From the NCBI GenBank assembly GCA_033961575.1, contig CM066737.1:51932771-51996770 (forward strand): 64,000 bases of DNA, written 5' to 3'. How positions within the stretch are numbered: position 1 is the stretch's first letter; every line of letters starts with the position of its first letter. This document shows positions 36,261-47,065 of the stretch, piece by piece. Source of the DNA: Aselliscus stoliczkanus. Lineage: Eukaryota; Chordata; Mammalia; Chiroptera; Hipposideridae. The notes under the pieces are model-generated. The model was not told the DNA's origin. It searched no databases and saw only the letters and a program-made list of their open reading frames with translations. The translations under genes and the position numbers were made by a program.

Positions 36261-36982
36261 AAAAGTTGTGTGACTATGGCCTCTCACTCAGAATTACTTA
36301 TTGTACTGTACTCACCCTTCTTCTTGTAATGCTATGAGATGATACAATTCCTACATGATGAGATGAAGTGATGCAAATGATGTAGGCATTGGGACATAGT
36401 GTTAGGTTACTACTAACATTCTGATGATATGGCCACTAAGGGACTAACGGACAGGTAGCATATACAGTGTGGAAACGCTGGACAAAGTGATGATTCACGT
36501 CTGGGACAGGATGGAGTATAGCAGTGTGAGATTTCATGCTGATCAGAACAGCACACAATTTAAAACTTATGAATTGTTTATTTCTGGAATTTTCCATTTA
36601 ATATTTTTGAAACTCGATATACCATGAGTAATTAAAACTATGGAAAGTGAAACTGCAGATAAGTAAGGACTACTGTAATAGGTGTCCTGTTAGGGGGAAA
36701 GTGGGTTACATGGTCATATGGAGCTTAGAAATATCGCATTGCGAAACAAACGAATAGGTGTTTTTTTTTACTCCAGGGCTTTTAAACATCTTTAATTTGC
36801 TAGTGAACCTTTTATAAACCTAAATGGAATATGCTCTTGAGATATTGTCCCAAACTTTTCCATATATAATCAGTAACATTCACTGATATATTCCAAAAGG
36901 GTTATTGAGTCCCAAATAGTGGAGACTAGAGTATAATCTTCTTTCTCCTTACAACTTTCTTTAGGCTACAATTCACTATCCT

Positions 36983-37148
36983 ATTTATTTATTTATTTAT
37001 TTTATTTATTTTTTAAGTTGAGCCTTCCTGCCACCTGTTGGCAGCACAAGGGCAGCTCAGCTCAGGCTGGGCATCGAACTGCTGTTGCTCAGAGCTCAGC
37101 TCGCACTCTTGAGTGAGCTCTTAACCAACTGAGCCACTAGGCCAGCCA
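36983..37148 (-). mobile_element. Type D SINE with (ATTT)n tail
   Basis: Reverse copy; tail is TTTA repeats at 36984-37010; duplication actatcct. Confidence 0.85.
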
Positions 37149-38250
37149 GACTATCCTTTTAAATCTTCCAATTTCAGTGTGAGTTACTGACTCGCAGTTA
37201 CTAGGTTACGCTATTTAATCCTCACCAATACTTACTTTGTAATCATCATATGTATACAATAGAGAAGCTGTTGTGGGAAAAGTAAGATTAAAACAGAGAT
37301 TCACCTATCATTAACTTCTATGTACCAGGTAAAAATGCAAAAAGTTGTATCCACCAAAAATTATTAGCTTGATAAATGTTTTTTTTCTTCTTAAGTGTTT
37401 TTTCCCTTCTTTTGTTTATTAAGTCAGTGATTTCAACAAATTGATCAAAGGTTGCCAGACTATAGCTCTCAGATCAGATGCAGTCAGAACCCTGTTTTAT
37501 ATAGTCCAGGAGCCAAGAATATTTTTGCTTGTTTGTTTGTTTCTATGCTTTTAATGAAATCTTTAAAAAAGAAGAAAATATGTGACAGAGAACTCATTGG
37601 GCTACAAAACCTAAAACACTTATTATATGGCCTTTTACAGAAAATGTTTGCTGATCCTTGAGATATAGTCTAATTCTTACAGCTATCCAAAATAAGCACT
37701 ATAGTAGAATTCATTTTATTTACTTAGGTGCTAAAGTAGAAACCTTGTTTAAAAAACATATTATTTATGCAATAAAGAGCTGGTTCTTTGAAAAGATTAA
37801 TAAAATTGACAAACTCTTGATTCACTGAAATAAAAAGAGAAAAGATGCAAGTAAACAAAATCAGACAAGAAAGGGGATAAGATACCACAGATGTCACAAA
37901 AAATCAAAGGATCATCCAAGAATACTATGAAGGACTATATACCACCAAATTCAGTAACCTAGAAGAAACAGACATGTTCTTAGAAACATACAGACTTCCT
38001 AGGCTGAATCACGAAGAACTGGAAAATCTAAATAGACTGATCAACAGTAAGGAAATTGAATCAGTTATCTGAAACCTTCCCAAAAGCAAAAGTCCAGAAC
38101 CACATGGCTTCACTAGTGAATTCTACCAAACATTCAAAGAGGAACGAATACCTCTCCTACTCACACTCTTCCAAAAAATTGAAGAGGAGACAAGACTCCC
38201 TAACTCATTTTATGAGGCCAACATTACCCTGATACCAAAACCTGGTAAGG

Positions 38251-38251
<1 letters not shown>

Positions 38252-38302
<51 letters not shown>
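38252..38302. repeat. (CA)n microsatellite
   Basis: About 25 CA dinucleotides within L1 ORF2. Confidence 0.95.
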
Positions 38303-38303
<1 letters not shown>

Positions 38304-39053
38304 TACAGACCAATGTCTCTGATGAATGCAGATACAAAAATCCTAAACAAAATTTGAGCAAACTGAATACAACAATGCATTAAAATATTATACATCACGA
38401 CCAAGTGGGGTCATCTCAGGGGCACAAGGATGGTTCAATATACACAAATTGATCAATGTGATACACCATATAAACAGAATAAAGGACAAAAAATCATATG
38501 ATTATATAAAGAGATGAAGAGAAAGCATTCACAGGATACAACATACATTTATGATTAAAACACTTAATAAAATGTGTATAGAAGGAAAATACCTCAACAT
38601 AATAAAGGCCACATATGACAAACCCTAAGATAATATCATAATTAATGGTGAAAAGCTGAAGTCCTTTACATTCAGCAACATGACAGGGCTGTCCCCCACC
38701 ACCACTGCTATTCAATATAGTATTGGAAGGCCTAGCCAGAGCAATCAGGCAAGAGAGAGAATAAAAGGCATCTGAATTAGGATTGAAGAAGTCTAATCGT
38801 CACTTTTTGCAGATGACATGAAGCTACATATAGAAAACCCTAAAGAGTCCACCAAATAGCTATCAGAAACAATAAACGAATACAATAAAGTTGCCGCCTA
38901 CAAAATCAATGTACAAAAATCCATTGCATTCCTATATACTATTAATGAAATCTCAGAAAAATAAATTTTAAAAAGTTCATTTTGCAATTATAACAAAAAG
39001 AATAAAATACCTAGGAATAAACTTAACCAAGGCTATAAAGAACCTATACACTG

Positions 39054-39208
39054 GGGCCGGCCGAGTGGCGCGGTTGTTAAGAGCTGGCTTGGGAAGCCAG
39101 AGGCCCCGGTTCGGGTCCTGCATATGAGGGCCAGTGACACTGCCGAAAGAAAGAAAGAAAGAAAGGAAGGAAGGAAGGAAGGAAGGAAGGAAGGAAGGAA
39201 GGAAGGAA

Positions 39209-39265
<57 letters not shown>

Positions 39266-39274
39266 GAAGAAAGA
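39054..39274 (+). mobile_element. Type A SINE with expanded purine tail
   Basis: Duplication aacctatacactg on both sides. The tail is a GAAA/GGAA microsatellite. Confidence 0.92.
39144..39274. repeat. (GAAA)n/(GGAA)n polypurine tract
   Basis: GAAA units, then about a dozen GGAA units, then GAAA units again, forming an uninterrupted purine strand of about 130 nt. It replaced the A-tail of the SINE at 39054. Confidence 0.95.
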
Positions 39275-39448
39275 AACCTATACACTGAAAACTATAAGAC
39301 ATTTGTAAAAGAAATTGAAGACACAAAGAAATAGAAAGACATTCTGTCTTCATGGATTGGAAGAATCAGCATAGTTAAAATGGCCATAATCCCCAAAGCA
39401 ATACACATATTTAATGCAATCCCCATCAAAATTCCAATGGCCTTTTTT

Positions 39449-39569
39449 ATGTTTTTGCTTTTTTTGTTTTTTTTCCAGGGCAGTGTCACTGGCCCTCATA
39501 TGTGGGAACCGAACCAGGGCCTCTGGCGTCCCAAGCCAGCGCTTAACCACCGCGCCCCTCGGCCAGCTC
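39449..39569 (-). mobile_element. Type A SINE
   Basis: Perfect 16-bp duplication tccaatggcctttttt. Confidence 0.92.
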
Positions 39570-39887
39570 TCCAATGGCCTTTTTTGAAGATAGAACAAAA
39601 AAATCATCAGATTTGTATAAAATTACAGAAGTCTGCGAATAGCCAAAGCAATCCTAGGAAAAAAGAATAATGCTGGAGGTATCACACCCCCTGACTTCAG
39701 CTTGTACTACAGAGCAACAATAATCAAAATAGTATGGTATTGGCAGAAAAACACACAGGGAGACTAAAGAAAGAGAATTGAAAACTCAGAAAAAAACCCA
39801 CATAAATATAGACAGATAATTTTCAACAAAGGATCCAAAAACATACAATGAAGAAAAGAAAGCATCTTCAATAAATGGTGCTGGTTA

Positions 39888-40221
39888 CATAGATTTCAGG
39901 TGTACAATTCTGTAATGCATCATCTATATTTCACATTGTGTGTTCACCACTCAGAATCAGTTCTGTTTCCATCACCATATATTTGATCCCCTTTACTGTC
40001 ATCCACCCCCCTTCCCCCTTACCCTCTGGTAACCACTAAACTATTGTCCGTGTCTATGAGTTTTGTTTCTTCATTTGTTTTCCTTGTTCTTTAGTTGTTT
40101 TCAGTTTTATATACCACATATCAATGAAGTCATATGGTTCTCGACTTTTACTGTCTGACTTATTAAATTTTATGTTATATGTACTTTACCACTGTAAAAA
40201 ATTGGATTGAAAATCCAATAA
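39888..40221 (-). mobile_element. L1 3' end inserted in the forward L1, with target-site duplication
   Basis: aataaatggtgctgg occurs on both sides of this reverse-oriented L1 3' UTR, a clear 15-bp target-site duplication. The host L1 reading continues after it. Confidence 0.85.
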
Positions 40222-40945
40222 AAATAAATGGTGCTGGAAGAATTGGAAAGCCATATGCAAAAGAGTGACACTAGATGCTATCTGTCACCATGTACCAAAA
40301 TCAACTCAAAATGGGTCAAAGACCTAAACATAAGACCTGAAACAATAAACTGCATAGAAGAAAACATAGGTACTAAGCTTATGGACCTTGGGTTCAAAGA
40401 GGATTTTATGAATTTGACTTCAAAGGCAAGGGATGTAAAAGCTAAAATAAATGAATGGGACCATATCAAACTAAAAAGCTTCTGCACAGCAAAAGAAACC
40501 ATCAAAGAGACAAAGAAACAAAAAAGAAACAAAACAAAGAGACAATCAACTGGATGGAAGAAGATATTTGCAAACAACGCCTCTGATTAGGGGCTAATAT
40601 CCAAAATATGTAAGGAACTCACAACTCAACAACAAAGAAACAAACAAACCAATTAAAAAAATGGGCAGAAATCCTGAATAGACATTTCTCCAAAGAGGAC
40701 ATACACATGGCCAACAGACATATGAAAAGATGCTTACATCACTAATCATCAGAGAAATGCAAATCAAAACCACTATGAGATACCACATCACACCAGTTAG
40801 AATGTCTACCATCAACAAGACAAATAATAACAAGTGTTGGAGAGGCTGTGGAGAAAAAGGAACACTCATACACTGCTGTTGGGAATGCAGATTGGTGCAG
40901 CCGCTATGGAAGGCAGTGTGGAGGTTCCTCAAAAACTTAAGAAGA

Positions 40946-41058
40946 GGGCCAGCTGAGTGGCGCGGTGCTTAAGCGCTGGCTTGGGACGCCAGCAGCCCCT
41001 GTTCAGATCCCACATATTAGGGCCAGTGACACTGTCCTCAAAAAAAAAAAAAAAAAAA
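40946..41058 (+). mobile_element. Type A SINE
   Basis: Head and A-tail are clear; the duplication is not obvious. Confidence 0.85.
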
Positions 41059-41253
41059 CCCAAAGAACAAACTTACCAAATGACCCAGCAATCCGTCTCC
41101 TGGGTATATACTCAAAAAACCTGAAAATATTTATCAGTAAAGATATACTAGTATGTGCTCCAATGTTCATTACAGCTTTATTTATGGTGGCCAAGACATG
41201 GAAACAGCCAAAATGTCCTTTAATAGATGATTGGATAAAGAAGATATGGTATA

Positions 41254-41943
41254 TAAAGGTCTGACAATTAAGTGTGCAAACTGTTTGCAATGATGTTGTT
41301 AACCTTTTTTGATATCAGACAGATTATTCATTATGAATTTGTACCAACTGGAAAAACAGTTAACCAAGTTTACTATTTGGAAGTGCTGAAAAAGTTAGAC
41401 AACCTGAAGTTTTTGCCAACAATTTATGGCTCTTGCATCACGACAATGCACCAGCTCACACAGCACTGTCTGTGAGGGAGTTTTTAGCCACTAAACAAAT
41501 AACTGAATTGGAACACCCTCCTTACTCACCTAATCTGGCCCCCAATGACTTCTTTCCTCATCCAAAGAGAAAGGAAATATTGAAAGGAAGACAGTTTTAT
41601 AACATTGAGTACATCAAGGATAATAGAATTACAAATCTGATGGCCATTTCATAAAGAGAGTTCCAAAATTGCTTTAGGGCCGGCCGAGTGGCACAGTGGT
41701 TAAGTGCTGGCTTGGGAAGCGAGCGGCCCCGGTTCGGTCCCACACATGAGGGCCAGTAACACTGCCCTCAAAAAAAAAACAAAAAAACAAAAAACAAAAT
41801 TGCTTCGAAGGGTGGACTAGGTGCTGGCATTCGTGCATAGCTTCCCAAGGGGAGTGCTTCGAAGGTGACCATAATGATATTCAACAATGAGGTATGTAGC
41901 TCTTTTTCTAGGATGAGTTTGCGAATGTAGTTGTCAGGCCTCA
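41254..41943 (+). mobile_element. Internally deleted mariner, copy 3 (inside L1, carries a SINE)
   Basis: Begins aaggtctgacaattaagtgt and ends gttgtcaggcctca, with TA flanks. It interrupts an L1 at its ggtatata/tatacataatgg site. It keeps the HHDNAPAHT and PPYSPNLAPNDFF blocks of the transposase C-terminal half. A type A SINE (41677-41795) splits it. Without the SINE it is about 560 bp, like its sister copies. Confidence 0.88.
41677..41795 (+). mobile_element. Type A SINE inside mariner
   Basis: Duplication aaaattgctt. Splits the mariner at 41254. Confidence 0.9.
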
Positions 41944-42357
41944 TATACATAATGGAATGCTACTCTGCCATAAGAAAAGATGAAAAAGTACCTTTTGGAC
42001 ATGGATGGATCTTGAGATTATTATGCTATGTGAAATAAGTCAGACAGAAAAAGTCAAGAACTATATGATTTCACTGATACGTGGTATATGTAACTGAAAG
42101 CAACAAAGGAACAAGACAAACAAATAAACACAATAGTCCAGAGGTTATCATATAACAGGGTAGTGAGGATAGTAGAAGAGGGTAAACGGGGTCAAATATA
42201 TGGTGATGGAAGGAGAACTGACTCTGGGTGGTGAACACACAATGCAATTATAGATGATGTATTACAGAACTGTACACTTCAAACCTATGTAATTTTAGTA
42301 ACCATTGTCACCCCCAACAAATTTTAATTAAAACAACATATCAAAAATATGGTTGCT

Positions 42358-42465
42358 GGGCTGGTCGAGTGGCACAGTGGTTGAGCGCTGGCTTGGGACG
42401 CCAGCGGCCCTGGTTCAGATCCCACATATGAGGGCCAGTGACACTGCCCTCTAAAAAGAAAAAAA
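42358..42465 (+). mobile_element. Type A SINE
   Basis: Duplication aatatggttgct/aatatgattgct. Lies just upstream of the RPL36A pseudogene. Confidence 0.9.
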
Positions 42466-42503
42466 ATATGATTGCTTTCTGTGCTAAAAGTGCTGTCACA
42501 AAT

Positions 42504-43072
42504 AATGTGTACATTTCTAAAACCTGCCTGACTTTCTATAAGAAGTGTGGCAAGCACCAACCTCATGAAGTGCCACAGTACAAGAAGGGCAAGAATTCTC
42601 TGTATGTGGAGGGAAAGCAGTGTTATGACCGTAAGCAAAATGATTATGGTGGGAAGACTAAGCCGATTTTCTGCAAAAGGCTAAAACTATAAAGAAGATT
42701 GTATAAAACTTTACATGGTTATGTATGGTATTTTATATAATTAGATATACTGTACCTTTATGTATAGTCAATATAATTAAATATATTTAAATACTATGTT
42801 TCTTTTACATTGAATTTTCTTTACCAGAAACCAGAGTGAAATAGGAAATAACATATTTTCCCATATCAATAAAATATTGATTAAACAAAAGATTTTCCTG
42901 AGGCTTGAATGTGTTGAGCCCAAATATATATCTAAGAGAATGCTGGTTATTAAGGCATGCAAGCCTTTTGAACTGGGAGGAGATAAGAAGAGAAAGTGCC
43001 AAGTGATCCATTTATAGGCTTCATATTTTTATCATAAAAACAATAAAATCTTGAGGCTATGTTTTTTAAAAA
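42504..43072 (+). pseudogene. RPL36A: RPL36A (eL42) processed pseudogene, interrupted by a 195-bp insertion
   Basis: From the ATG at 42504 the frame reads through [18 protein letters not shown] and [10 protein letters not shown] to TKPIF, which identifies ribosomal protein eL42. One A is missing from the run near 42676, shifting the frame into a stop at 42690. The gene sequence runs to 42702, breaks, and resumes at 42898 with codons for LRLECVEP and later [10 protein letters not shown] 3'-UTR-like segment with aataaaatcttgag and a short A-tail ends near 43072. It is antisense to COL4A5 and stops about 50 bp from exon 2. The parent could be RPL36A or RPL36AL; the 3' UTR looks more like RPL36A. 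Confidence 0.9.
42703..42897. mobile_element. 195-bp AT-rich insertion inside the RPL36A pseudogene
   Basis: This segment has no counterpart in the RPL36A coding sequence and separates two parts that should be contiguous. The flanks agattgt (left) and agatttt (right) look like a short imperfect target-site duplication. I see no clear terminal inverted repeats, no tRNA-like head and no A-tail, so the element type is unknown. Confidence 0.5.
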
Positions 43073-43123
43073 ATAGTATTTACTGGTTTTACTAAGCTTT
43101 CAGTGGCCCATCTCAGATCTTAC

Positions 43124-43183
43124 CTTTTCTCCTTTGACAGCACTACAGTCACACTTTGATCCTGGAGAACACCCATAGCAAGC
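43124..43183 (-). CDS. COL4A5: COL4A5 exon 2 (start of the mature alpha-5(IV) chain, 7S region)
   Basis: Read on the minus strand, this 60-nt block encodes ACYGCSPGSKCDCSAVKGEK. It has an ag acceptor after a pyrimidine-rich stretch (ag at 43184-43185) and a gtaag donor (gt at 43122-43123). The four cysteines and the following KGEK match the N-terminal 7S region of type IV collagen alpha-5, which forms disulphide-linked tetramers in basement membranes. In other mammals this exon also covers 20 codons, directly after the signal-peptide exon. From memory the human protein reads SGIK where this one reads SAVK. Paralogous chains (alpha-1, alpha-3) differ clearly in the Cys spacing. Exon 1 is not in the window, so the start codon cannot be annotated. 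A SINE lies about 90 bp upstream and an RPL36A retrocopy about 50 bp downstream of the exon in gene sense. Confidence 0.95.
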
Positions 43184-43274
43184 CTATAAAGCAAGGGAGA
43201 GGGAGAAAAATCATTAAATATGAACCTGAAAACCAGACTGATAGCTCAACTAAATTCAATAATCCAAACTTTTT

Positions 43275-43373
43275 TTTTTGAGGGCAGTGTCACTGACCCT
43301 CATATGTGGGACCTGAACTGGGGCCACCGGCTTCCCAAGCCAGCGCTTAACCACCTCGCCACTCGGCCAGCCC
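43275..43373 (-). mobile_element. Type A SINE next to exon 2
   Basis: Duplication caataatccaaactttt, 17 bp. In gene sense it lies 91 bp before the exon 2 acceptor. Confidence 0.92.
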
Positions 43374-43720
43374 CAATAATCCAAACTTTTAAAACCAATA
43401 CCAGAAATAAATCTGAAATGATATATACAAATTGCAAAAAATGGTTACCTCTGGGGAAGCTTTCACCTTTTATTGTATACAATTCTGTTTGAACTTTTCA
43501 CAAAGAGCAAGTATAATTTAAATTTTTTAATTAAAATTTTTTTAATTCTTTAAGTATCATTAGCACACAATATTATATTAGTTATATGTAATTCAGGTGT
43601 ACAACGTATTGATTTGACATTTTTATACCTTACAATGTGATCTCCCCACTAATTCTAGTAATCACCTGTGACCACACAAACTTCTCACAATATTATTGAC
43701 TATATTTCCCATAACCTTTT

Positions 43721-43892
43721 TTTTTAATTATGCGGAATTTTTCTTTTTTTTAAGCTGACCCATCCTGCCAACAGCAGGTCAATGGCAGCTCAACGGCAGC
43801 TCAGCTCGGGCCGGACATCGAACTACTGTTGCTCAGAGCTCAGCTCACACTCTTGAGCGAGCTCTTAACCAACTGAGCCACTCGGCCGGCCC
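43721..43892 (-). mobile_element. Type D SINE
   Basis: Duplication tcccataacctttt/tcccataaactttt. Inserted in L1. Confidence 0.85.
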
Positions 43893-44145
43893 TCCCATAA
43901 ACTTTTTCATCCACCATCCAAACCCCTTCCTTCTGTTAACTATCACTTTGGTCTAGGTATCTGTTTCTAAGAGTTTGTTTTTGTTTTGCTTGTTCATTTA
44001 TTTTAGATTCCACATATAAGTGAAACCATATAGTATTTGTCTTTATATGCCTGACTTATTTAACTTAGCGTAAGAACCTCTAGGTCCATCCATGTTGCCA
44101 CAAATAGCAAGATTTCATTATGTTTCATTGCTGCGTAATATTCCG

Positions 44146-44151
<6 letters not shown>

Positions 44152-44195
<44 letters not shown>
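44152..44195. repeat. (CA)n microsatellite
   Basis: About 21 CA units in L1 sequence. Confidence 0.95.
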
Positions 44196-44196
<1 letters not shown>

Positions 44197-45462
44197 CCCT
44201 TATTTATCCATTCACCTATCGATGGACTCCTAGGTTGCTTCTTAGGCTATTGTAAATAATGCTACAGTGAACATAGGGGTGCATACATCTTTTTGAATTA
44301 GTGTTTTTGTTCTCTTCAGATAAATATCTAAGAGTGGAATTGTTAGGTCATATGGTATATCTATTTTTAGCTTTTTTGAGGAATCTCCATACTGATTTCC
44401 ATAGTAGTTGCACCAATTTGCTGTCCCACCAACAGTGCACAAGTGTTCCATTGTCCTCCACATCCTCGCCAACACAGGTTATTTGTTGCAACAAATTTTT
44501 ATAAATTTTAAGTGAAAATATGTTTTTAAAAATGAAACAGAAATTCATAAAACTTCCCTGCAATATGATTTGCCACTGTCCAAGCTCTTAGTAACTCCTT
44601 TTTTCTCCTAATTCTCTTGCAAAAATTACCTTTTAATCTATATTAGCAATGACCCTGGCAACTAGCCAAAAATATCTGCCACTTGAAGTTGCTTGTTTCT
44701 CTACATTCATGAGCAATCATGGAGCACAAAATACATAAAACTTTCTTTCACCACCTTACTTTTCTTTGTCTCCACTCTCTCATCACTAGTAGCTCAATCT
44801 TTAACAGCTATAAGCTTTACCATAAATGCTGTTCCCACAGCCTAAATTTTCTAAATAGCCACTAACAGGTTCATTTGCTCATAGTACTAATTGAGGTCAT
44901 GGAGACAAAAAGGATCCTACTGTAAAATAAGAATCTATAAAATGAGAACACAGTAGATGATTTATGCTATCCAGAACTCTACTTTACTCTGGCATGAAGC
45001 TTAACTGCTTAGAAAAACAAATACCAATTAGTTTAACATATGTATATATAGCTCAGTATTTATGTACAATAAAGTAGTACGCTCCTCATCAAATAAGAGA
45101 ATACTTTCATGTGATGTATATACCAAGTAATGTTTATATACTCAGCCTTCGGAGCCTATGACTTAAAAAGTACCTTAGCTTAGATTTTTTTTTTTTTAAA
45201 TGGCAAATGTAATATGCACATCAACCACTAGATGGCACTCTCCATACAGTTATAATAGTGATGATGCCCACTAGGAAATAGCCCCAATTTGATATTTGGT
45301 TAATGGAAACAACATAGAAGTTTGTTTATTTTTAACCATTATCTATTAATATTGATTAGGTGCATAATAAGCATAAAGCACAATATTAGGGCTATGAGTT
45401 ATACAGAAAACTATATAGACATGGGTGCTGCCTTTAAGGAACTTCCAATCTAGTTTAAACAA

Positions 45463-45483
45463 CAACAACAACAACAACAACTA
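45463..45483. repeat. (AAC)n short repeat
   Basis: Seven AAC units. Confidence 0.85.
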
Positions 45484-46204
45484 GGCCCAAACAAATGTAA
45501 ACAAAATCTAAATACAATGAATGGAATAATAATATAGCAGACAATAATAATAGAAAGAGCTCTAAAATACAATAAATACATTCTGAGTAAACCTCAGCAA
45601 TTGCATCATTTAGGAGACTATGAACAAGTCATTCCCATAACCTAGGGCTCAGTTTTCTCTTCGGTAAAATGACAGATAGATAATAAAATCTATTTCGGTA
45701 GCTTACAGGTTTTACACCCTGTGATTCAGTAGCAATTACAAAGTAAAAATGAGTAGTATAGACAATAATTGCTATCAAAGTTAAGAGTGTTCCCTTGAAC
45801 ATGGGAACGTGCAAAATGGTTCTTTAGAGAAAGTAAATAAATTGACTTCAATTCTGAAGGATGGGCAGAAAGATTATCTAGAGGAAAAATGGCCATGTTA
45901 ACCACAAAAAACACAAAATTTTTGTGGGCAAAGAGTCAGGTAAAACAGACATTAAGTACCCCAGTCTAAAGGACTTCTTAAGTCAATATGAAAAAATCTA
46001 CAGTTGGATATAAATACTCTCACCAAAAAAAAATAAATTTTCAAAAACTGTAGAAAAATTATTTAATTTTACCAAGTTACTGAAGATTATTTAAGCAAGA
46101 AAATGATACAACTATACTAATGTTTTAAATTTTTTAGTGTGGTAGAAAATAATAAAATAAAAACTAAGGAAGATTTGTTCTTATCAGGTAGTAAAACACA
46201 CCAT

Positions 46205-47065
46205 AAAGCAACATTAAATAAAATAGTATGCAAATATCTTCTCCCATTTGGTTGGTTGACTCTTTGTTTTGGAGATGGTTTCTTTTGCTGTGTAGAAGCT
46301 TTATAGTTTGATATAGTCCAGTTCATTTATTTTAGCTTTTATTTCCCTTGCCTTTGAGGTCAAATTCATGAATTCCTCTTTGAACCCAATGTCCATAAGT
46401 TTAGTACCTATGTTTTCTTCCATGCAATCTATTGTTTCAGGTCTTATGTTTAGGTCTTTGATCCAGTTTGAATTAATTTTGGTACATGGCGACAGATAGC
46501 AGTCTAATTTCACTCTTTTGCATGTGGCTTTCCAATGGATCTTGAGATTATTATGCTAAGCAAAATAAGTCAGACAGAAAAGGAAGAGAATCATATGATT
46601 TCACTGATACATGGTATATGTAACTGAAAATTAAAAAAAACAAGAAAAACAAATGAACAAACAGAGCCTATAGACACAGACAATAGTTTAGTGGTTACCA
46701 GAATGTAAGGGGGGGTGGAGGGTGGTAGATGAGGTTAAAGGGGATCAAATATATGGTGATGGAAGGAGAACTGACTCTGGGTAGTGAACACATGATGTTA
46801 TATAATGATGATGTATTACAGAATCTTACACCTTAAATCTATGTAACTTTGCCAGCAATTGTCACCCCAATAAATTTTTTTTTTTTTTTTTTTTTTTTTA
46901 GCTGAGCCATCCTGCTCCCTGTTTGCAGCCCAGCGGCAGCTCAGCTTGGGCTGGGCATCGAACTGCTGTTGCTCAGAGCTGAGTTCGCACTCTTGAGCTA
47001 GCTCTTAACCAACTGAGCCACTCAGCTGGCCCCACCCCAATAAACTTTAATTTTTAAAAAGAATT
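46205..47065. mobile_element. L1 insertion with 5' inversion
   Basis: 46205-46536 reads L1 ORF2 on the minus strand ([19 protein letters not shown]). From 46536 the text switches to the plus strand and runs through the 3' UTR to ccccaataaa near 46873, interrupted there by a type D SINE, ending about 47065. Confidence 0.8.
46875..47032 (-). mobile_element. Type D SINE in an L1 tail
   Basis: Duplication caccccaataaa, the L1 3' end itself. Confidence 0.87.

Larger units (their letters stand above)
35128..36675 (+). mobile_element. Complete non-autonomous Tigger/MER2-like element with four insertions
   Basis: Ends are cagtagtcc at the left and ggactactg at the right, bounded by TA at 35126-35127 and 36676-36677. 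Interior text such as gtggataatactgaaccct and cttattgtactgtactcacc matches my memory of MER2-type Tigger non-autonomous elements; the exact subfamily is uncertain. It is split by the mariner at 35221 and SINEs at 35843, 35965 and 36161. Without them the element is about 635 bp. No transposase frame is present. Confidence 0.85.
37750..42330 (+). mobile_element. Forward L1 ORF2 to 3' end, split by multiple insertions
   Basis: Plus-strand reverse transcriptase region from 37780, with cttccctaactcattttatg and cagggctgtcccccaccacc, then the C-terminal region (40228-40590 open for 120 codons with [19 protein letters not shown]; 40730-40940 with [17 protein letters not shown]). The 3' UTR ends near 42330. 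Interrupted by a CA repeat, SINEs at 39054, 39449 and 40946, an L1 at 39888 and the mariner at 41254. Stops and frameshifts kill the ORF. Confidence 0.85.
21020..43123 (-). other. COL4A5: COL4A5 intron 2 (22.1 kb)
   Basis: Lies between the exon 2 donor and the exon 3 acceptor. It holds a full-length mariner, a long old reverse L1, the Tigger nest, a multiply interrupted forward L1, and the RPL15 and RPL36A retrocopies. Unassigned stretches are 21760-24004 (with an odd block at about 22110-22690), 25720-26164, 26301-26630, 36676-36982 and 37149-37750. Confidence 0.9.
43500..44515 (-). mobile_element. L1 3' end, split by a SINE
   Basis: Minus-strand 3' UTR and ORF2 C-terminus (44242-44475, HCWWD-like text in the overlapping frame). 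The type D SINE (43721) and a CA repeat interrupt it. Confidence 0.8.

Noticed and set aside
38977..39353. Ser/Phe/Leu/Pro-repeat frames and a Lys/Glu/Arg-repeat frame
   Set aside because: Translations of the GAAA/GGAA microsatellite.
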